From a virus: DNA of 60,495 bases. The position numbers and the translations under genes are program-made. The notes beneath the pieces were generated by a model. The model ran no database searches and was not told the origin of the DNA. It saw only the letters and a program-made list of their open reading frames with translations. Position 1 is the stretch's first letter; each line of letters opens with the position of its first letter. The stretch lies in the IMG/VR virus record IMGVR_UViG_3300042319_001090, positions 1-60,495 of that record; one strand, given 5' to 3'. Positions 56,888 through 60,495 of the stretch are shown piece by piece.

Positions 56888-57169
56888 AAGCATATTGAAA
56901 CACACTAACATCCTCGGTATGTACTAAAGTTCAATGAACCGCTACGACCAAATATCAATATGCTTCAATCTGCTCTGCATCCCCCGGCGGTAATTATAGA
57001 GTATCAAGATATGACGCTATCATACCCATCACACACTCCTTCCACCCGCTTCCCGACAGGGACCGTTCTCGCATTGCTAGCGGCCTTTGGGTTTAAAGAC
57101 TACCACCCGTACTTGTCACAGTACTTCTCATCCTGCGGGTCACAGTATCCGGAGACACCCGGAACGTTC
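56888..57169 (-). ncRNA. structured RNA candidate behind tRNA-Ser
   Basis: No convincing gene lies here. On the minus strand the segment follows tRNA-Ser and is GC-rich, then ends in a perfect 11-bp stem, AAGCATATTGA (56965-56955) with TCAATATGCTT (56898-56888), followed by a T-run. Inside are GTTCA/TGAAC and ACAT/ATGT hairpins. TACTGTGAC occurs twice further upstream. It may be a processed non-coding RNA with a terminator-like 3' end. Confidence 0.5.
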
Positions 57170-57261
57170 TGGTGGAGACGGTGAGATTCGAACTCACGGT
57201 ACGTGTTACCACATACGACAGGTTAGCAACCTGCTGCCTTAGGCCACTCGGCCACGTCTCC
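57170..57261 (-). tRNA. tRNA-Ser (GCU)
   Basis: Class II, acceptor GGAGACG/CGTCTCC, anticodon loop TTGCTAA, long variable arm, T-loop TTCGAAT, encoded CCA. Confidence 0.94.
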
Positions 57262-57269
57262 TATTTAGA

Positions 57270-57347
57270 TGGTGCCTCCACCTGGACTCGAACCAGGAAC
57301 CTAGCGATTATGAGTCGCTTGCAACTAACCAATTGTGCTATAGAGGC
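57270..57347 (-). tRNA. tRNA-Met elongator, or Ile2 (CAU)
   Basis: Acceptor GCCTCTA/TGGAGGC, anticodon loop CTCATAA in AGCGA/TCGCT, T-loop TTCGAGT, encoded CCA. A normal G1:C72 pair separates it from the initiator type. If C34 is modified to lysidine it would read AUA (Ile); this cannot be told from sequence. Confidence 0.92.
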
Positions 57348-57352
57348 AATAA

Positions 57353-57967
57353 TTAAATAATCAACTCAAAGTTATTTCGTTGAATATTTATTATATCTTG
57401 TTTTTGAACTACTAATAACTGTTCTGGGAATTGTCCCCACTTTGCTGTATCTCGTTCAGTTTTATATCCTTTGACTTCTACATATACCTTTTTTTCAGGT
57501 AAATAGAAATCAGGAAAATATGTTCTAGTGCCATTCCACTCATACGGAAATCCTTTTGTATTTCTAATACAAGGAATATTATTAGCAAGACACCATTTAT
57601 AAAAATTAAGTTCCCAGTTCCCTTGAAACTTCATCCCATTAAAAATAATCTGTTTTACTCTTCCTCTATTAGAAGATGAGTATGCTTCTGGATTATTTTC
57701 AACTGCTTGTTTCATACTTAATGACAGTTTGTTTTTGGATTCATCAGACCAAACTCTATTACGATTTGAATTACGAATGATATCTCTACCTGTTTCCGTC
57801 ATAGGAGTAGCAGTACCTTTAATAAACTGATTACTACCTTGTTTCCCTAACATCCCCATTGATGCTTTTTTAACTTTAGCATCAGGATTAGATTTACAAT
57901 ACAGTTCGTGTTGAGCCTTACTGTTGGGTGATTTTTTATCACGGTTACAAAAATTACATTTTAACAT
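57353..57967 (-). CDS. homing endonuclease, zinc finger plus nuclease core
   Basis: A 204-residue protein. An N-terminal C2HC-like finger (CNFCNRDKKSPNSKAQHELYC) is followed by NUMOD-type segments (SNRNRVWSDESKNKLSLSMK). The C-terminal core has FQGNWELNFYKWC, then YFPDFYLPEKKVYVEVKGY, fitting a PD-(D/E)XK/Vsr-like site. The late box is 5 bases before ATG on the minus strand. It is inserted between tRNA-Leu and tRNA-Met. Confidence 0.82.
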   Translation of the reverse strand: MLKCNFCNRDKKSPNSKAQHELYCKSNPDAKVKKASMGMLGKQGSNQFIKGTATPMTETGRDIIRNSNRNRVWSDESKNKLSLSMKQAVENNPEAYSSSNRGRVKQIIFNGMKFQGNWELNFYKWCLANNIPCIRNTKGFPYEWNGTRTYFPDFYLPEKKVYVEVKGYKTERDTAKWGQFPEQLLVVQKQDIINIQRNNFELII

Positions 57968-57972
57968 AAATG

Positions 57973-57978
57973 TATTTA
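57973..57978 (-). promoter_or_regulatory. T4-late-type box, 5 bases before ATG, minus strand
   Basis: ACTAAATACATTTATG on the minus strand, without Shine-Dalgarno, before the homing endonuclease gene. Confidence 0.55.
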
Positions 57979-58010
57979 GTCCTAAAGTTCATTGCTCTAA
58001 CCTTCTATTT

Positions 58011-58095
58011 TGGTGCGAGTGGGCGGGGTCGAACCGCCATGCCTTGCGACGCCAGATTTTAAGTCTGGAGAGTATACCGATTTCTCCACACTCGC
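58011..58095 (-). tRNA. tRNA-Leu (UAA)
   Basis: Class II, acceptor GCGAGTG/CACTCGC, anticodon loop CTTAAAA, long variable arm, T-loop TTCGACC, encoded CCA. Confidence 0.94.
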
Positions 58096-58155
58096 ATTAT
58101 TGTTATCATTATATATCATACAATTATTGTAGTCAAATAATATGGTCAACTAACT

Positions 58156-58230
58156 TGGCGGTCCCAGCGGGTAACGATCCCGCTCCTCATGCGTGACAGG
58201 CATGTATGCGTCCGTGAACACTTTGAGACC
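58156..58230 (-). tRNA. tRNA-Asp (GUC)
   Basis: Acceptor GGTCTCA/TGGGACC, G73, anticodon loop CTGTCAC in CATGC/GCATG, encoded CCA. The T-loop reads ATCGTTA and the D-arm is unusual, so it is a divergent copy that standard tools may score low. Confidence 0.82.
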
Positions 58231-58303
58231 TGATACAGAATAGGACACCCCTTTGGCCTAGGTAGTTTAAGAGTACGCCTGCCCAGCGACTCTCCTATAT
58301 TTT

Positions 58304-58389
58304 TGGTGGAGACGGTTGGAGTTGAACCAACAGTGCCATAAGGCGGAAGATTTACAGTCTCCTGGGGTTACCAATTTTCCTACATCTCC
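58304..58389 (-). tRNA. tRNA-Tyr (GUA)
   Basis: Class II, acceptor GGAGATG/CGTCTCC, anticodon loop CTGTAAA, long variable arm, T-loop TTCAACT, encoded CCA. Confidence 0.92.
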
Positions 58390-58654
58390 AAGATGAGTTA
58401 CGGTTGCAAGACCTAGTGTCTCATTACTGAGAGAAGTATCAGGGCGATGTAACTCAAAAATTAGTATAAGCTACTTGTTTCCACACAAGCCCTTAATTGA
58501 GCGGTTACTCTGTCCATCTCTTTTATTCTAACGTCTGTGTGCAGAGAGATACTGCCTATCAGATTCAGAGGATTTCCCTCGCTAACGGTCTTCTGCCACC
58601 GGAACTCTATCGCTATTCAAACGCTATTTTAACGAAAATAGTAACGGGATTCTT
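58390..58654 (-). ncRNA. structured RNA candidate between tRNA-Glu and tRNA-Tyr
   Basis: Holds no gene. Stems include TGAGTTAC (58394-58401) with GTAACTCA (58449-58456), an inner TCTCA/TGAGA hairpin with GTAA loop, CTTGT/ACAAG (58474-58489) and CTATTTT/AAAATAG. Read leftwards it would be continuous with the RNA segment upstream of tRNA-Glu. Confidence 0.5.
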
Positions 58655-58729
58655 TGGAAGAGCATAGGAGAATCGAACTCCTCTTCTTAGGATGAAAACC
58701 TAATGTCCTAACCGATAGACGAATGCTCC
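58655..58729 (-). tRNA. tRNA-Glu (UUC)
   Basis: Acceptor GGAGCAT/ATGCTCT with G1:U72, anticodon loop TTTTCAT in TTAGG/CCTAA, T-loop TTCGATT, U73, encoded CCA. It is embedded between two structured non-coding segments. Confidence 0.9.
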
Positions 58730-58733
58730 ATGC

Positions 58734-59157
58734 TATTAGTTTTGCTGACGCACTATTTGCTATGCTCAACGGAATTGCCAGCTGGACGTACCGTTTATAT
58801 ACATAGTTAGTTAGAGTTGACGTTTACTCAGGCGCTTACATCAGCAAAACTAATAACACACTATATGAAAAAACATTAAGGAACGTAAACTGTATCCACC
58901 AGTACCGTCTACTGGATCGTTGTTTCTGTCATTACTGCCTAACTTCCCGTCACGTTAAACAATATTGCTATTGTAGATACGCTTCTTGCACCCTATGCGA
59001 CCCGGCGTCGTCCACCGGCTGACCTCATAGACCTGCCTAACGGATTAGGTGACCTTAATGTATTTTCATATAGTCCCTGTAACTTAAACAGGGCTATATG
59101 ATAACTCAGAATTTTAAAGAACTCTGTTGATTAGTACGATGACTTTCTCAACTCATG
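58734..59157 (-). ncRNA. large structured non-coding RNA candidate
   Basis: About 420 bases without coding sequence, starting at the expected start site of a consensus sigma70 promoter. Closing stems: 22 positions, 21 paired, ACTATATGAAAA...AAGG (58860-58881) with its complement at 59053-59074, and a perfect 15 bp at 58734-58748 and 58841-58855. A hairpin at 59067-59100 (CATATAG, CCCTGT, loop, ACAGGG, CTATATG) competes for the same CATATAG used by the 22-base stem. It resembles in size and setting the large ornate phage RNAs found with tRNAs (GOLLD, ROOL), but I cannot assign a class. Confidence 0.65.
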
Positions 59158-59162
59158 CTATG

Positions 59163-59191
59163 ATTGTATCATAACTACCATTTATTGTCAA
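59163..59191 (-). promoter_or_regulatory. sigma70 cassette promoter, minus strand
   Basis: TTGACA (59191-59186) with AATAAATGG, 17-base spacer, TACAAT (59168-59163). Transcription would start near 59157, at the beginning of the structured RNA. Confidence 0.9.
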
Positions 59192-59243
59192 ATTCTTTTG
59201 TTTCACTGTTTCCCAAGAACTTGTTCAATCAATCTATAACTAG

Positions 59244-59272
59244 AGTATAGCAGATTGAGGATTTATTGTCAA
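59244..59272 (-). promoter_or_regulatory. second sigma70 promoter, minus strand
   Basis: TTGACA (59272-59267), 17-base spacer, TATACT (59249-59244), directly behind tRNA-Arg. In tandem with the promoter at 59163-59191. Confidence 0.85.
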
Positions 59273-59276
59273 ATTT

Positions 59277-59351
59277 TGGTCCGGGGTGCAGGAATCGAAC
59301 CCACATTCATCGGGTAGAAGCCGATTGTATTATCCATTATACTAACCCCAG
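59277..59351 (-). tRNA. tRNA-Arg (UCU), copy 1
   Basis: Acceptor CTGGGGT/ACCCCGG, anticodon loop CTTCTAC in ATCGG/CCGAT, T-loop TTCGATT, encoded CCA. The 5' half (GTTAGTATAATGGAT) is shared with copy 2, on the other side of dnaJ. Confidence 0.92.
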
Positions 59352-59352
59352 A

Positions 59353-59358
59353 TAAATA
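59353..59358 (+). promoter_or_regulatory. T4-late-type box, 5 bases before ATG
   Basis: CAGATAAATAAGCTTATG, no Shine-Dalgarno, before dnaJ. The box touches the end of tRNA-Arg. Confidence 0.55.
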
Positions 59359-59363
59359 AGCTT

Positions 59364-59960
59364 ATGGAAAACACCTTATATGATGACCTAGAATTACCTA
59401 AAAATTGTACTTCCGAAGAAATCAAACAAAAATACAGAATACTAGCACAAATACATCATCCCGATAAAGGAGGTGATTCTGAAAAATTTCAACGAATTAA
59501 ATATGCATATGACACATTGGGTGATCCCGAAAAACGTGCCCATTATGATTCAACTGGTCAACCGTACGATAGTAATGGTATTGATAATGAAGTGTATAAC
59601 AGACTGGCTGTTATGGTGTCACACTTTAGTAATATTATAAATCCAGAATTTGATGACTTGATTTTAAAAATGAAGGTTGATATTTATCAAGCACAGCAAC
59701 AAACCAATATGGCTATTGAAGAATGTCATGTTGCTATAAAAAAATTTACCACTATTAGTAAAAAAATTAAATTAAAAAAAGATGGTGAAAATTTTTTAAA
59801 ATCTTTTGTTGAAGAAAAAATCAAACATAAACAATCTGAGGTAATTATGTATGATAGAGCCTTACTAGTGTTTAATAAAATGTTAGATGTATTAGAAAAC
59901 TATCATTATAGCAATGATGAATGGCGATTACTACTAGAAAATGTTGATGGTCCGGCGTAG
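59364..59960 (+). CDS. DnaJ-like J-domain protein
   Basis: A 198-residue co-chaperone. The J domain spans residues 1-70, with HHPDKGGD carrying the HPD that stimulates DnaK ATPase, and YAYDTLGDPEKRAHYDSTG. Unlike full DnaJ, there is no Gly/Phe-rich or zinc region; the C-terminal half is helical and Lys-rich. It may direct phage DnaK (13169) to particular clients. It lies between two tRNA-Arg genes on the opposite strand, overlapping one by 13 bases. Confidence 0.88.
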   Translation: MENTLYDDLELPKNCTSEEIKQKYRILAQIHHPDKGGDSEKFQRIKYAYDTLGDPEKRAHYDSTGQPYDSNGIDNEVYNRLAVMVSHFSNIINPEFDDLILKMKVDIYQAQQQTNMAIEECHVAIKKFTTISKKIKLKKDGENFLKSFVEEKIKHKQSEVIMYDRALLVFNKMLDVLENYHYSNDEWRLLLENVDGPA

Positions 59961-60022
59961 AGGAATCGAACCTCTATTGATAGCTTAGAAGGCTACTGTA
60001 TGATCCATTATACTAACGCCAG
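59948..60022 (-). tRNA. tRNA-Arg (UCU), copy 2
   Basis: Acceptor CTGGCGT/ACGCCGG, anticodon loop CTTCTAA in GTAGC/GCTAT, T-loop TTCGATT, encoded CCA. It has the same anticodon as copy 1 but a different anticodon stem. Confidence 0.92.
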
Positions 60023-60025
60023 ATA

Positions 60026-60495
60026 TTAAGATAGCTTAGTTCTTTCTTCTATGAATTTTTTCACTTCAATATCATTTTTTTGATTTTTTGTAGGTGCAAA
60101 TAATGCACGTTGTCTTGGATCAACATTTACACTAGGATTAGTCATATAATACATGGCTAGGCTTTTTCTGTATACATTTTCTGGGCAACGCAACGGTTCA
60201 GGTAACCCATGCCAAGAATTTTGTGTGGTGTCAAAAAGTACAGCACGATTATAAACACATTCTACTTCTTTTACTTTTTCTTTTGGTTGATTGTTTTTAG
60301 TATCATGTGACCATAATTCTAAGCCACCACCCCATAAGTTATCCCAATCTTTAGAAAGATATACAATAAGATTTAACTTGCGTTCTAATCCTAATTTAGG
60401 GTGTACAGAATAATCTCTATGTATATTAAGTTTGCCGTTTCTACCATGCATATGACAGCCACCACCATGCAATCCATAATCAGGATACAATTTTT
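60026..60495 (-). CDS. 2OG-Fe(II) oxygenase, partial (cut by window edge)
   Basis: At least 154 residues; the frame stays open to the right edge, so the start lies outside. LNIHRDYSVHPKLG gives H-x-D, SWHGLPEPL the distal His, and RKSLAMYYMT the 2-oxoglutarate-binding Arg. WGGGLELWSHD is typical of prolyl-4-hydroxylase-like phage proteins. It is distinct from the two short 2OG-like proteins at 55888 and 56430. The substrate is unknown. Confidence 0.85.
   Translation of the reverse strand, partial: KLYPDYGLHGGGCHMHGRNGKLNIHRDYSVHPKLGLERKLNLIVYLSKDWDNLWGGGLELWSHDTKNNQPKEKVKEVECVYNRAVLFDTTQNSWHGLPEPLRCPENVYRKSLAMYYMTNPSVNVDPRQRALFAPTKNQKNDIEVKKFIEERTKLS

Noticed and set aside
56960-57184. A 74-residue open frame on the plus strand in the gap before tRNA-Ser
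   Set aside because: No ribosome site, unusual composition, and it overlaps a region with clear RNA stems and a tRNA. I treat the segment as structured RNA.
54059-60022. Prophage attachment site in the tRNA array
   Set aside because: No integrase, no direct repeats of tRNA 3' ends, and the array belongs to a lytic-type phage gene set.

Overview
The window is a contiguous piece of a large, AT-rich, tailed bacteriophage genome, most likely a T4-like myovirus infecting a Gram-negative (proteobacterial) host in water. The evidence is the mosaic of small overlapping genes, a T4-type DNA ligase, dCMP deaminase, MazG, tail-fibre genes, homing endonucleases, a 16-gene tRNA array, and two recurring promoter classes. 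One class is a near-perfect sigma70 promoter (TTGACAATAAATGG, then TATAAT or TACAAT with a 17-base spacer). The other is a T4-late-like box, TAAATA. A phasin-like gene hints at a polyhydroxyalkanoate-storing host, but that is inference.

Layout: 1-9.2 kb holds small conserved phage genes, DNA ligase, and a large membrane coiled-coil protein. 9.2-19.4 kb holds two LPP20/FlgT-like lipoproteins and a takeover block: ClpX, ribosomal protein bS21, an HNH endonuclease, DnaK, Hsp20, ClpS, a degenerate phosphoesterase, an SprT-like protein, a nuclease-like protein and ClpP. 19.4-22.3 kb is an array of short early genes, each behind its own copy of the sigma70 cassette. 22.3-28.2 kb holds a SWIM protein, phosphoesterase, cupin, MazG, dCMP deaminase and a DD-peptidase. 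28.2-42.5 kb holds adhesin and tail-fibre genes (leftward glycine-rich pair, rightward fibre genes, a papain-like peptidase). Embedded there are a 5'-nucleotidase-like protein, an AbrB-like protein, translation factor IF-1, a superoxide-dismutase-like protein and an IscA/ErpA-type Fe-S protein. 42.5-48.7 kb is a leftward array of short early-type genes. 48.8-54.4 kb holds a PP-loop ATPase, a methyltransferase-like protein, two possible capsid-internal proteins, a polysaccharide-lyase-like lipoprotein, a phosphoesterase and RNA polymerase omega (RpoZ). 54.0-60.0 kb is the tRNA array on the minus strand, with homing endonucleases, 2OG-Fe(II) oxygenases, DnaJ, and structured non-coding RNA driven by tandem sigma70 promoters.

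As a whole, the phage carries its own copies of host machinery at several control points. These are protein folding and turnover (DnaK, DnaJ, Hsp20, ClpX, ClpP, ClpS), translation initiation (bS21, IF-1, an initiator-type tRNA), transcription (omega), and redox/Fe-S upkeep (SOD, IscA). About ten genes have the late box only 4-5 bases before ATG and no Shine-Dalgarno, which predicts leaderless mRNAs and could link the initiation factors to late expression. Several late proteins begin with a short leader resembling the T4 capsid-targeting sequence. Family calls come from motifs read by eye; no database search was run.
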